Notes: generated by a model not told the origin, from the sequence alone. Positions 53,359-62,718 are shown, counted from the first letter of the stretch. The stretch is DNA of 64,000 bases from DAMCZI01 sp032095175 (GCA_032095175.1 DAMCZI010000003.1:131497-195496), one strand, 5' to 3'. Numbers and translations are program-made.

Positions 53359-54498
53359 ATGGGTTTTTCTATGGAAGTAACAGATACAGAAGCGATAAAA
53401 AAGGAGATTGTTGAACAGGTTAAGCCTGTTCCTGAAGAGGTTGCTAAACTAAAGGCAATGGCTGATAATAATGTATCGGAAATAATGACACTAGATATTG
53501 AGTCTTTGGAAAAAAGAAAATTGATGCTTCAATCAATTGAAGCATTTGGTATGAATACAATCCAGAACTCAGCCAAGAAAAATTCATTATTGCAGGTTTC
53601 TGTTGGTAATTTCTCCAAGATGGGAGATGAAGGCGGGACAGTTGCAAAGGGACTTCTAGATTTACAGAGAGAAATCAAAGACCTCGATCCCAGCATGATT
53701 GATTTTGCAAAAACAGGTTTGTTAGGTAAAGTATTTAACCCCATAAGAAATTATTTTGCTAAATATCAAAAGGCAGATAATGTTATAAATGATATTATAA
53801 TATCTCTTGAAAAAGGGAAAAACACTTTGAAGAACGATAATACAACATTGGAAATTGAACAGCAGGAATTAAGAGATTTAACAAAAAAGCTTGCTAAGGA
53901 AATTGAAATGGGAACAATGATGGATGAAGCCCTTGCCAGCCAAATTGAGATGGCTAATTCAAGGGGAGAAGATCCTGAAAAGATAAAATTTGTTACAGAG
54001 GAGATTTTATTTCCTTTAAGACAGAGAATAATGGATATGCAGCAAATGGTTGTAGTAAATCACCAGGGTATAATGGCTATTGAGGTAGTAAGAAGAAATA
54101 ATAAGGAACTTATTAGAGGAGTAGAACGAGCAAAGAATGTAACCATTTCTGCTATGAAAATTGCTGCTATTGTTGCAAGTGCCCTTTATAATCAGAAGAT
54201 TGTACTGAAAAAAATAGAAATACTAAATGAAACAACAAATGAACTGATCAGCGGAACATCAAAGATGCTAAAGGAACAGGGAGCAGAAATTCATAAGCAG
54301 TCAATGGAGGCCAATATTTCTGTTGAAACCTTGAAACAATCCTTCGCGGATGTTATGTCTGCCATGGAGGCCATAAGCACATACAAACAAGAAGCCCTTC
54401 CTAGGATGAAGGAAACAATAAATCAATTTAAAGAATTAGCCCAAAAGGGTGAACAAGAGATACAAAGACTGGAGAAAGGAAACCAGCTTATATCATAA
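53359..54498 (+). CDS. telA: TelA family toxic-anion resistance protein
   Basis: A 379-residue, almost wholly helical cytoplasmic protein. The PIRNYFAKYQKADNVINDIIISL segment (about 128-150), QQELRDLTKKL and QMVVVNHQGIMAIEVVRRNNKELI are typical of TelA/YaaN. TelA proteins occur in tellurite-resistance and general stress gene sets; their molecular role is unresolved. It follows the VWA gene by 26 bp behind GGTGGAGGGG. Confidence 0.9.
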   Translation: MGFSMEVTDTEAIKKEIVEQVKPVPEEVAKLKAMADNNVSEIMTLDIESLEKRKLMLQSIEAFGMNTIQNSAKKNSLLQVSVGNFSKMGDEGGTVAKGLLDLQREIKDLDPSMIDFAKTGLLGKVFNPIRNYFAKYQKADNVINDIIISLEKGKNTLKNDNTTLEIEQQELRDLTKKLAKEIEMGTMMDEALASQIEMANSRGEDPEKIKFVTEEILFPLRQRIMDMQQMVVVNHQGIMAIEVVRRNNKELIRGVERAKNVTISAMKIAAIVASALYNQKIVLKKIEILNETTNELISGTSKMLKEQGAEIHKQSMEANISVETLKQSFADVMSAMEAISTYKQEALPRMKETINQFKELAQKGEQEIQRLEKGNQLIS

Positions 54499-54546
54499 AG
54501 ATACCAGGCATATAGCATTTGAATAAAGATGCTGATATTGTTAAGA

Positions 54547-54592
54547 GGCTTTCACACTAACGATTTTTAATCTTAGTGTGAAAGCCCCTTTT
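54547..54592. terminator. terminator after telA
   Basis: A perfect 14-bp stem GGCTTTCACACTAA/TTAGTGTGAAAGCC with a 12-base loop and CCTTTT following, shared with the convergent MBL gene. Confidence 0.85.
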
Positions 54593-54615
54593 AAGTTAAA
54601 AGCTACTATGTATTT

Positions 54616-55446
54616 TTATTGATTAACAAAACGACCATGTTTAGGTTTTGCAATATCATTAAAATGATTTACCAGCATTTCCAGGTGAAGTCTCAATTCT
54701 TCTCCCTTCATAGGTTTCCCATGGCTGGGTATTACTAATGAGGGCTTTAAAGCTTCGAGTTGCTTTATGGAACTTTCAGCTGATTCCCAGTCTGTAGTTA
54801 AATATTTTGGAGGACCACTTATTTTTTCATCCTTTGTAATGACAGACATAAGGGATTCCTGTTTTACTGTAGAGAAGGCATCACCAGCTAAGAGTATACC
54901 ACAATGTTTACAGAATAGAGAAACATGTCCTGGTGTATGCCCTGGTGTATGAATCCATTTCCATTCAGGCATTCCAGGAATGCTTCCATCAGAAGGCAGT
55001 GGTGAAACTCTAAATCCTATATCAATACTTGTATGGGGAAAAAGCGGTGACATTTTGGCTATCAATCCTTCATCTACAGTTGGGTCTGCTAAAGGATAAT
55101 CTTTTTCGCCAGTTACATATGGAAGCTCAAGTTGATGAATATAAACTGGGACATCCCATATTTCAGATAGTTTTATAACAGAGCCAACATGATCGAAATG
55201 TCCATGGGTAAGGATAATAGCCTGGGGACGATTATTTTTACCAAACCGTTTTTCAGCAGCTTGCAGAATATAATCAAAAGAGCTTTCAAGGCCTGTATCA
55301 ACAAGTATCCATTTGTTTGAGTCTATGTCAGATCTTCCAACTAAACAAGCGGTTACAATTGTAAAATCCATAACTAATATATCCCTGGTTACTTCTTTAG
55401 AAGAAGAAATTGAGCCATTTATTATTTTCATAAGTTTATTGCTCAT
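54616..55446 (-). CDS. MBL-fold metallo-hydrolase
   Basis: A 276-residue metallo-beta-lactamase-fold protein. The metal site motif HGHFDH (about residues 78-83), the HTPGHTPGHVSLF segment (about 165-177), the GDAF aspartate and the terminal SHGKPM histidine are all present, so it should bind two metal ions and hydrolyse a thioester, lactone or phosphoester. The substrate is not indicated. The ATG at 55446 is chosen because GGAGG lies seven bases upstream; an ATG at 55458 is within that site. Confidence 0.85.
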   Translation of the reverse strand: MSNKLMKIINGSISSSKEVTRDILVMDFTIVTACLVGRSDIDSNKWILVDTGLESSFDYILQAAEKRFGKNNRPQAIILTHGHFDHVGSVIKLSEIWDVPVYIHQLELPYVTGEKDYPLADPTVDEGLIAKMSPLFPHTSIDIGFRVSPLPSDGSIPGMPEWKWIHTPGHTPGHVSLFCKHCGILLAGDAFSTVKQESLMSVITKDEKISGPPKYLTTDWESAESSIKQLEALKPSLVIPSHGKPMKGEELRLHLEMLVNHFNDIAKPKHGRFVNQ

Positions 55447-55727
55447 AAATACCTCCATTGATTAGTGCTGTACAGAAGCAGGTTAAATGTTTCTTAAACA
55501 TTATTATGTGAAAGAGACAATTATATTATGCTTTGATAAACCAAAGGTTTCAGATAGTTAATGCTTTTGTAGCAAATGTTTTTTATAGGAATATTATATT
55601 ATTGATACTAATAAGAAAAGGAAGTTGAGTTTTAACAGTATTATTTATAACATAAAGAATAAGGGAAAATTAGTTGATAATTGCATGGTTATATTCGAAT
55701 TATTAATTAAGAGGTGGAACAAATAAT

Positions 55728-56060
55728 ATGGTAAAAAAAGATGATTTTGTGACTGGCTTTGTTCCAGAGCATAATCATGGTTCTGTTGATTACACATCAA
55801 TTGAACTTGGGCATTTACATCAATGTCTGGATATAACATATCCACCAACAAAAACCCGTAACGGAAGCCACATACACTACACAGAGGGATATGTTATGTT
55901 TGAAAATGGTCATAATCATCATTATAAAGCAAATTCAGGACCTGCGATTCCTGTTGGAAATGGCATGCATGTTCATTACTATGATTTCTATACAACTGAG
56001 GATATGGGACATCGTCATCATGTGGTTGGTGTAGATCATCCAGCACCAGGGAATTTATAA
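55728..56060 (+). CDS. YmaF family histidine-rich protein
   Basis: A 110-residue protein with 15 histidines in repeated H-x-H pairs (EHNHG, GHLHQ, SHIHY, GHNHHY, MHVHY, GHRHH), each in a short beta-like repeat of about 16-18 residues. This pattern matches the YmaF family, of unknown function. Metal or proton binding is a reasonable guess from composition only. There is no signal peptide or membrane segment. The start follows AAGAGGTGG. Confidence 0.8.
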   Translation: MVKKDDFVTGFVPEHNHGSVDYTSIELGHLHQCLDITYPPTKTRNGSHIHYTEGYVMFENGHNHHYKANSGPAIPVGNGMHVHYYDFYTTEDMGHRHHVVGVDHPAPGNL

Positions 56061-56096
56061 CTAAGAAATTACACAGGGCACTATTCTCTAAATGAA

Positions 56097-56150
56097 AAAG
56101 TGAGTCATATAAATAACTTTAAAAAATAAGTTATTTGTATGACTCACTTT
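56097..56150. terminator. bidirectional terminator between ymaF-like and degV genes
   Basis: A 23-bp stem with arms starting AAAGTGAGTCATATAAATAA, one mismatch, and an 8-base loop; T-tract on either strand. Confidence 0.85.
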
Positions 56151-56158
56151 ATATAATA

Positions 56159-57028
56159 TTATCTTTTAGTACCAAGGAAAAATAATGCAATGGTTCCAGG
56201 ACCCGAATGGGCACCTATAACAGGATCAACATAGTTTATCACAACATCCTGTACATTTAATCTCTCCCTGACTAGTTTTTCAACATATTCAGCATCCTCA
56301 ATACAATCCCCATGGGATATGAATATAATTTGTTCAGATGGATTTATACATGTCTTTTGCATTTCGTTTACAAGTGCTTCAAGAGATTTTTTCCTACCGC
56401 GTATCTTGGTAACTGGAATAAGTCTTCCACCGTCATCAACATGCATTACAGGCTTGACCCCTAAAAATGTTCCAACCAAAGCAGTTGTTGCAGATATTCT
56501 TCCACCTCTTTTTAAATGAAACAGATCATCTACTGTAAACCAGTGGCAAAGGTGAAGTCTGTTTTGTATAAGCCAATCCTTAACCTCATCAATAGATTTA
56601 CCAGCAAGCTTTTTCTTTGCACAATAGTAAACTAAAAGGCCTTCTCCCATTGAAGCAGCAAGGGAGTCGATGACATATATTTTTCGTTCAGGATATAATT
56701 CCTGTAACTGCTTTGCTACCATAGATGCAGCATTATATGTACCACTGAGTGCAGAGGAAAAACTAATATAAAGTACGTCCTTACCCTGCTTTAAGCTGTC
56801 TTCAAATTTTTCCTGACATTTTGCTGCATCTATAAGAGAGGTTTCTATCACAGCACCTTTCCTCATGCTGTCATAGAATTGTTTGATATCAGTTTTTTCT
56901 CCTTTAACATAGCTGTAATATTCTTTATCTCCAATTCTAAAAAGAAGAGGAATAATTTCAATGTTATATTGCTCAATCAGCTCTTCTGTAAGATTTGATG
57001 ATGAATCTGTTATTATTGTATAACTCAT
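56159..57028 (-). CDS. degV: DegV family fatty-acid-binding protein
   Basis: A 289-residue DegV protein. N-terminal TIITDSSSNL, SFSSALSGTYNAA (about 88-100) and HLKRGGRISATTALVG (about 168-183) are family hallmarks that line the fatty-acid pocket. DegV/FakB proteins present fatty acids to the FakA kinase for incorporation into phospholipids; no fakA is in this window. The start codon is preceded by a weak purine stretch (AAAGGTGG). Confidence 0.9.
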   Translation of the reverse strand: MSYTIITDSSSNLTEELIEQYNIEIIPLLFRIGDKEYYSYVKGEKTDIKQFYDSMRKGAVIETSLIDAAKCQEKFEDSLKQGKDVLYISFSSALSGTYNAASMVAKQLQELYPERKIYVIDSLAASMGEGLLVYYCAKKKLAGKSIDEVKDWLIQNRLHLCHWFTVDDLFHLKRGGRISATTALVGTFLGVKPVMHVDDGGRLIPVTKIRGRKKSLEALVNEMQKTCINPSEQIIFISHGDCIEDAEYVEKLVRERLNVQDVVINYVDPVIGAHSGPGTIALFFLGTKR

Positions 57029-57094
57029 ATTTTAACCACCTTTGCCTTTGAAATTGTGTATATTGAAATAGAATTATATGCAGTATTTTCCTTT

Positions 57095-57122
57095 ATTATA
57101 TCATCACTGATATTGTTGTCAA
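57095..57122 (-). promoter_or_regulatory. consensus sigma-A promoter of the degV gene
   Basis: Perfect TTGACA and TATAAT hexamers on the minus strand with a 16-bp spacer, 67 bp before the start codon. Confidence 0.75.
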
Positions 57123-57281
57123 TAATGATATAATTATCAATACTGATAATGGTAACAGCATTATAATGTTCTATGCTTAATTATAATTTTTATTTCATTT
57201 GATTTAAAGATACATTATAATAGATTGTAAAATAAAAACTATATTTAGTCTGCATAAGTATAGGTTTAGAAGGTGAATTTT

Positions 57282-57860
57282 ATGGATTTAAAAAATAAAA
57301 AAGATATAAGAAGGTTTATCTTAGAGCAGAGAGATAAGCTTGAACCAGATATTAAAAAAGAATTGGATAAAAAAATATTTTCAGAGCTTATAGACAGTGA
57401 AGCTTATAAAAATGCAAGTGTTATATTTGTATTTGTAAACTTCAAAAGTGAGGTTGATACCCATGAGATTATTAAACAGGCATTAAAGGATTCTAAGACC
57501 ATCTGTGTACCTAAAATCAACACAAAGGAAAGGGAAATGGAGATATTTAAGATTAACAGTCTGGAGGAATTAAAAGAAGGATATTATGGTATATTAGAGC
57601 CTGGGGAAGATTGTCCAGCTGTTAATAGTAATGATATAGATCTTGTGCTAATGCCGGGTGCAGCCTTTGATAGGCAGGGTGGAAGAATAGGCTATGGTGG
57701 AGGATTTTATGATCGTTTCCTAAGCAGGATGAATAAGAAAGTTGATAAAATTGCACTGGCGTTTGATTTTCAAATACTAGATAGAGTACCAATGGATGAA
57801 TTTGATGTAAGGGTAGATGGAATAGTCACCAATGAAGGTTATATTGGTGTATTAAAATAA
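57282..57860 (+). CDS. 5-formyltetrahydrofolate cyclo-ligase
   Basis: A 192-residue enzyme of the MTHFS family, which converts 5-formyl-THF to 5,10-methenyl-THF with ATP in folate one-carbon metabolism. The N-terminal KKDIRRFILEQRDKL and the C-terminal MPGAAFDRQGGRIGYGGGFYDRFL motif (about 127-150) are diagnostic. The ATG at 57282 follows GAAGGTGA; the GTG at 57273 lies in that site. Single gene with its own terminator. Confidence 0.92.
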   Translation: MDLKNKKDIRRFILEQRDKLEPDIKKELDKKIFSELIDSEAYKNASVIFVFVNFKSEVDTHEIIKQALKDSKTICVPKINTKEREMEIFKINSLEELKEGYYGILEPGEDCPAVNSNDIDLVLMPGAAFDRQGGRIGYGGGFYDRFLSRMNKKVDKIALAFDFQILDRVPMDEFDVRVDGIVTNEGYIGVLK

Positions 57861-57861
57861 A

Positions 57862-57909
57862 AGGTGGTCAGTTGGGCTGGAAGTAATATGCCATAACTGA
57901 CCACTTTTA
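57862..57909 (+). terminator. terminator of the cyclo-ligase gene
   Basis: A 12-bp stem AGGTGGTCAGTT with its inverse (one mismatch) around a 21-base loop, ending in a TTTT run directly after the stop codon. Confidence 0.75.
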
Positions 57910-58081
57910 TTTATATGGAAGAATGTATAGAATATTAAATTTTCTAAATAAATACAGAAATTTGTGTAAAAGCCTAGAATATTCTGAAAATTTAGGGTAA
58001 AATAAAGTAAAAAAATGTAGAAAGAAATCATAACATTAAATTTTATTTAGGAGTTATTATTAATGAAAAGAAGGGGATAAG

Positions 58082-60085
58082 ATGAAAAGAAAGAACGTTT
58101 TACGAAAGCAAATAATCATTATGCTCCTGATTGCTTCAATTTTACCATTGCTGGCTGTGTCAATTTTTAATTACTATTATTCTAAAAATACCGTTAAAAA
58201 GCAGTTTATTTCTACTATTGAACAGAGTATTTACAGAGTATTGGATACTGTTGATAGTACATATAAAAATAAATCAGAGCTTACTAATCTTTTGTCGCAG
58301 GATCCTAATGCTAATAAAATATTGATAAACCAAGATTCTGAAAAATGGCTTAAAATGACATTGGGTTCATATACAAGCAACTATAAGGAGGTAAAATCAG
58401 TTTATCTTGGAGCTAGCAATGGAAAAATGATAATGATGCCAGAGCAGGTTTTACCAGAAGGCTTTGATCCGAGGACAAGAGGATGGTATACAAATGCAGA
58501 AAAGAGTGATGGTGTTGTATTAACCAATCCCTATGAGGATGCATCAGAAAGGGGAGGCTTCGTAGTTACCTATGCGAAAGCCATCAAAGAGCAGGGAACC
58601 AATAATCTTGTTGGTGTAGTAGGTGTTGATATTGCGCTTGATACTTTATCAGATATAGTTCAATCCATAAAAATTGGAGAAAAGGGATATGTTGTTGTTG
58701 TTGATTCTGAGGGTAAAATTATAGCACATAAGGATAAAGGGCTGTTAGGGAAAACTACCCAGGATGTAAAGTGGATTTCAGAAGCTCTTAATAGCAAGAA
58801 TAATAATGTAACTGTAACCATTGATAAGCAAAAATATATTGGCTTAGTTAAGAAAAATGAAAATACAAATTGGAATGTTATTGGATTAATACCTCAGAAG
58901 GAAATAAATGATAGAACAAATGCCATAAGAAATATTAGTATTTTATTATTTGCAATTGCAATTATTATAGCTGTTACAGCTGGAGGTATTTTCTCCAATA
59001 GATTAATAAATCCAATTAAAAAGTTTGTAGAAATACTAGATAGAATTAGAACTGGAGACTTCTCCAATGAGATACCCCAAGAGCATCTAAAGATTAAAGG
59101 AGAAATTGGTATAATAGCTAACGGAATGGCAATAATGCAGAATGAGCTTAGGGCCTTAATAAAGAATGTAATAAATGAATCAGTTAACATTGAAAGTGCA
59201 GTAGATGGTGTAAAGGGCAATTTAAGCGAGTTAAATTACGGTATAGAGCAGGTATCAGCAACCACAGAGGAATTATCTGCAGGAATGGAGGAAACAGCAG
59301 CTTCTGCTGAGGAAATGGCAGCAACATCCCAGGAGATTGAAAGGGCAATTAACTCTATTGCACAGAAGTCCCAGGAAGGTGCAGTTGCAGCAGGAGACAT
59401 TAATAAGAGGGCCTCAGAAACAAAGATAAATATAAAAGCTGCACAGAAGAGGTCATTTGAAATATTTAAAGACACAAAAAAACAATTGGAAGATGCTATA
59501 GAAGATTCCAAGATTGTAGAGAAAATAAACATATTGTCTGAATCAATAATGGAAATAACCTCTCAAACCAATCTACTTGCATTAAATGCTGCTATTGAAG
59601 CTGCAAGAGCAGGAGAAGCAGGAAGAGGATTCTCAGTTGTTGCAGAGGAGATAAGAAAGCTTGCAGAGGAATCAAAAAACACAGTAATTGAAATACAAAA
59701 CATAACAGCTAAAGTTACAGGCTCTGTAAATAATCTTTCAGATAGCTCAAATAAACTGCTCACATTCATGTCTACTGAGGTAAACAGTGACTATAAAGCA
59801 ATGCTTAATGTAGCAGATAAATACAGCGAAGATGCAAGATTTGTTGACGAACTTGTTACAGAATTCAGTTCAACGTCTGAAGAACTTCTAGCATCAATAC
59901 AGGATATAGTTAGAACTATTGATGGAGTAACACAGGCAGCAAGCGAAGGTGCAGAAGGTACAACAGATATTGCAAACAAAGTATCAGATGTTAACAGCAA
60001 ATCCAATGAAGCATTGGAGCAGGCTTTAAAATCAAAGGAGAGTGCAGAAAAGCTTAAGAAAGAGATTACTAAATTTAAAATATAA
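58082..60085 (+). CDS. methyl-accepting chemotaxis protein with dCache sensor
   Basis: A 667-residue chemoreceptor. Two transmembrane helices (about 10-32 and 284-304) flank an extracellular dCache domain containing PRTRGWYTNAEKSDGVV (about 139-155), the pattern of small-molecule and amino-acid-binding Cache domains. A HAMP linker (about 305-360) leads to the cytoplasmic signalling helix bundle, whose hairpin tip includes ITSQTNLLALNAAIEAARAG and GRGFSVVAEEIRKLA (about 495-530). It implies chemotaxis and motility genes elsewhere in the genome. The gene is immediately followed by a palindromic insertion-like repeat. Confidence 0.93.
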   Translation: MKRKNVLRKQIIIMLLIASILPLLAVSIFNYYYSKNTVKKQFISTIEQSIYRVLDTVDSTYKNKSELTNLLSQDPNANKILINQDSEKWLKMTLGSYTSNYKEVKSVYLGASNGKMIMMPEQVLPEGFDPRTRGWYTNAEKSDGVVLTNPYEDASERGGFVVTYAKAIKEQGTNNLVGVVGVDIALDTLSDIVQSIKIGEKGYVVVVDSEGKIIAHKDKGLLGKTTQDVKWISEALNSKNNNVTVTIDKQKYIGLVKKNENTNWNVIGLIPQKEINDRTNAIRNISILLFAIAIIIAVTAGGIFSNRLINPIKKFVEILDRIRTGDFSNEIPQEHLKIKGEIGIIANGMAIMQNELRALIKNVINESVNIESAVDGVKGNLSELNYGIEQVSATTEELSAGMEETAASAEEMAATSQEIERAINSIAQKSQEGAVAAGDINKRASETKINIKAAQKRSFEIFKDTKKQLEDAIEDSKIVEKINILSESIMEITSQTNLLALNAAIEAARAGEAGRGFSVVAEEIRKLAEESKNTVIEIQNITAKVTGSVNNLSDSSNKLLTFMSTEVNSDYKAMLNVADKYSEDARFVDELVTEFSSTSEELLASIQDIVRTIDGVTQAASEGAEGTTDIANKVSDVNSKSNEALEQALKSKESAEKLKKEITKFKI

Positions 60086-60088
60086 TAA

Positions 60089-60243
60089 GGCATATTAAAG
60101 GAAATAACAAGTCAAAGGTTTTGAGGATATTTTGTGTCAGGCAAGGAAATGGAAGCCAAGCTAGTTGACTAACTTGAGCTTCCATTTCCTTGCCTGACAC
60201 AAAATAGGCCAAAATATTGACTTGTTATTTTCTATAATACGCC
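60089..60243. repeat. 155-bp MITE-like palindrome, copy 1
   Basis: Ends GGCATATTAAAGGAAATAAC and, inverted, GGCGTATTATAGAAAATAAC. The arms stay complementary almost to the centre (TGTGTCAGGCAAGGAAATGG and its inverse, then GGAAGC-AAG-TAGTTGACTA), so the whole element can fold into one long hairpin. It carries no ORF. It begins 3 bases after the chemoreceptor stop. A second copy starts at 63946. Confidence 0.85.
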
Positions 60244-60270
60244 TAAAACCTAATATGTAATTTTAAACAT

Positions 60271-60312
60271 TCCTGAATATCTTGGGTTACATCAAGGTAT
60301 TCAGGAGTTTTT
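60271..60312 (+). terminator. terminator downstream of the palindromic repeat
   Basis: A 14-bp stem TCCTGAATATCTTG/CAAGGTATTCAGGA with one G-T pair, an 8-base loop and GTTTTTA after it. It was probably the native terminator of the chemoreceptor gene before the repeat inserted between them. Confidence 0.75.
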
Positions 60313-60479
60313 ATATAACTATGATTATAGTGTGAGCGTTTGGGAAAAATAGGAATTCCAATTCACTTTAATATTTAGATGCTTTATAATAGAGTATAAA
60401 AAGTACTAGCTATGGTGAACTATAGGAAGCTTATTTGCAGGAAAAATTATTACAATATATACATAATAGGAGGTTTTTT

Positions 60480-62426
60480 ATGGAGGACAAGAGTGTCGGT
60501 TATAACAATGAGATGCGTGATGAAATAATAAAAAGATCCCATAAGCGTTCTGAAAGTTATGGAGTTGACAGGAATAGGGTAGTTTCAAAAAAGATATTAA
60601 CTGGAAAGGATGTAACCTCCCAAATAAAGAATAATCGAGAGCTTTTAAAAGTGGCATCTCCCTTTATAAAAATACTTTATGATTTTTTAAGAGGGTCAGG
60701 TTTTTTTATAGTTTTAACCGATAAGGATGGATGCGTTTTAAGTACAATAGGAGATAGAGAAATACTGGATGCTGCAAGGGAAATGAATTTGGTTGTTGGT
60801 GCTTACATGGATGAGAGCAGCATTGGAACCAATGCAATGGGTACTGCTATTAAAGAGGATATGCCTATACAGATTTCTGAAAAGGAGCATTTTATAACTG
60901 CATACCACAGATGGACATGTTCTGCAGCGCCAATTCATAATATAAAGGGAGAAATAATAGGCACATTGAATTTAACAGGGGATAGTAATAATGTTCATCC
61001 CCATACATTAGGGCTTGTTGTTGCAGCAGTGCGTTCCATTGAGAATCAGATAGAAAGTGAATTGGCTCATAAAGAGTCTATAGAAACCTATCAATATTTA
61101 AACACCATTATGGATTCAGTTTCCTTTGGACTTTTTGCAGTTGATAAAGAGGGAATTGTAAAGAATATAAACAAGATAGCATGTAAAATGATTAATATAG
61201 AAAAGGAAAATATAATTAATAAATCAGTTGAAACTATACTAAGCAGTTGGAACATTATATTTGACTGCATAAAATCTGGTAAGGAATTTATAGATGAAGA
61301 AATTGCTTTAAAAGGCAGCGGCTTAAATGAAAGATACAATGCCAATGCATATCCCATAAAAGATGATAAGAATAATTTAATTGGAATGGTTATTTCCCTC
61401 AAGGATATGCAAAATGTATATAACCTTGTAAATAAATACACAGGTATGAGAGCAAGATATACATTTGAAGATATTATTGGAACTGATAAAAAAATGAAAA
61501 TTTTAATAGAGTATTCAAAGAATATAGCTGATAGCCCATCTACAATACTTATAAATGGTGAAAGTGGTACGGGAAAAGAAATTCTAGCTCAAGCGATTCA
61601 CAACTTCAGCAGTAGAAGGGATAAGGGATTTGTAGCAATTAACTGTGGCGCCATACCTCAAAATCTAATAGAAAGCGAGCTTTTTGGTTATGCTGATGGA
61701 GCATTTACAGGTGCTAAAAGAGGCGGTAACCCAGGTAAATTTGAATTGGCAAATGGGGGAACATTGTTTCTTGATGAAATAGGAGAAATGCCCTTAGATA
61801 TGCAGGTAAAGTTATTGAGAGTTTTGCAGGAGGGATGTATTACAAGAGTTGGAGGAGATAAATATATCGATGTGGATGTAAGAATTATTGCAGCTACAAA
61901 TCGTGATTTATCAAAGGAAGTTCGAGAGGGAAGATTTAGAGAGGATTTGTTTTACAGGATTTCTGTAATTCCTATAAAAATTCCTCCTCTTAGAGAAAGA
62001 AAAGAAGACATTCCACTGCTTATTGAACATTTTTTAAGAGTAAAGGCACTTAAGATAAACAAAGAGATACCTGAAATTGATAAGGAATTGTACAAAAATA
62101 TGCTTGAGTATGATTGGAAGGGCAATATAAGAGAACTGGAAAACTTTGTAGAAAACATAGTTAATTTAAATGGAAAAACAACCTTCAACATAGATAGATT
62201 TCAAATCAATGATTATAAAGATGATATGAAGCAAAAGGTATTAGATAGAGAAGCAGCAGTAATTGAGAAAATTGATGAGGAGTATATTTGCTCGCTAGAA
62301 GAACTTGAGAAAAAAGCTATAATAAGCTGCATGAAGAAATTTGATTCTAACATCAGTAAATGTGCTCAAACATTAGGAATCAGCAGGAACACGCTTTATT
62401 TAAAGATAAAAAAATATGGTATATAG
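60480..62426 (+). CDS. AcoR-like sigma-54-dependent activator
   Basis: A 648-residue enhancer-binding protein. N-terminal GAF sensor of the AcoR/DhaR type (about 60-200; SIGTNAMGTAI, HRWTCSAAPIHN), a PAS domain (about 215-325), AAA+ domain with Walker A GESGTGKE (about 360), intact GAFTGA (about 406), Walker B LFLDEIGE and GNIREL, and a Fis-type HTH at the C-terminus (SKCAQTLGISRNTLYLKIKKYGI). The ATG at 60480 follows AGGAGG. The alcohol dehydrogenase gene 352 bp downstream has a clear -24/-12 promoter and is the likely target; the family commonly controls acetoin, glycerol or alcohol metabolism. Confidence 0.9.
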   Translation: MEDKSVGYNNEMRDEIIKRSHKRSESYGVDRNRVVSKKILTGKDVTSQIKNNRELLKVASPFIKILYDFLRGSGFFIVLTDKDGCVLSTIGDREILDAAREMNLVVGAYMDESSIGTNAMGTAIKEDMPIQISEKEHFITAYHRWTCSAAPIHNIKGEIIGTLNLTGDSNNVHPHTLGLVVAAVRSIENQIESELAHKESIETYQYLNTIMDSVSFGLFAVDKEGIVKNINKIACKMINIEKENIINKSVETILSSWNIIFDCIKSGKEFIDEEIALKGSGLNERYNANAYPIKDDKNNLIGMVISLKDMQNVYNLVNKYTGMRARYTFEDIIGTDKKMKILIEYSKNIADSPSTILINGESGTGKEILAQAIHNFSSRRDKGFVAINCGAIPQNLIESELFGYADGAFTGAKRGGNPGKFELANGGTLFLDEIGEMPLDMQVKLLRVLQEGCITRVGGDKYIDVDVRIIAATNRDLSKEVREGRFREDLFYRISVIPIKIPPLRERKEDIPLLIEHFLRVKALKINKEIPEIDKELYKNMLEYDWKGNIRELENFVENIVNLNGKTTFNIDRFQINDYKDDMKQKVLDREAAVIEKIDEEYICSLEELEKKAIISCMKKFDSNISKCAQTLGISRNTLYLKIKKYGI

Positions 62427-62490
62427 GCAATGACGGCCGCATGAGTTAGTTTAATTCATGTACCTGACACCTAGTGCTCAATAATAGGAC

Positions 62491-62550
62491 AGTGTCATAA
62501 TATAGTACAACTTTCTATGAATAGAGCTGTCCTATATTATGACACTTTTT
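62491..62550 (+). terminator. terminator of the sigma-54 activator gene
   Basis: A perfect 15-bp stem AGTGTCATAATATAG/CTATATTATGACACT with a 26-base loop and TTTT. An overlapping alternative pairing AGGACAG (62486-62492)/CTGTCCT (62527-62533) excludes the main stem. Confidence 0.75.
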
Positions 62551-62681
62551 AATAATGAAATAAGGGTATATTTTTTGAAAATAACCTTATAATATATGCT
62601 AGGTTTGAAAATATAGAGTTATGAGGGTTTACATTGGTACTAGATTATGAAAAATCAAAGATTTACTCCATAATAAAAAGA

Positions 62682-62699
62682 TTGTTTGTTAATTAACAA
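62682..62699. promoter_or_regulatory. Rex-like operator next to the sigma-54 promoter
   Basis: TTGTTTGTTAATTAACAA agrees with the Rex redox-repressor consensus TTGTTAANNNNTTAACAA at 12 of 14 defined positions. It also forms an 18-bp perfect palindrome GTTTGTTAATTAACAAAC at 62684-62701. Position directly against the -24 element would let a bound repressor block polymerase. Confidence 0.5.
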
Positions 62700-62701
62700 A
62701 C

Positions 62702-62718
62702 TTGGCATGAATATTGCT
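62702..62718 (+). promoter_or_regulatory. sigma-54 (-24/-12) promoter of the alcohol dehydrogenase gene
   Basis: TTGGCATGAATATTGCT: the invariant GG (62704-62705) and GC (62716-62717) are separated by exactly 10 bases, matching TTGGCAC-N5-TTGC. The predicted start site is about 50 bp before the ribosome binding site of the alcohol dehydrogenase gene. Confidence 0.85.
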
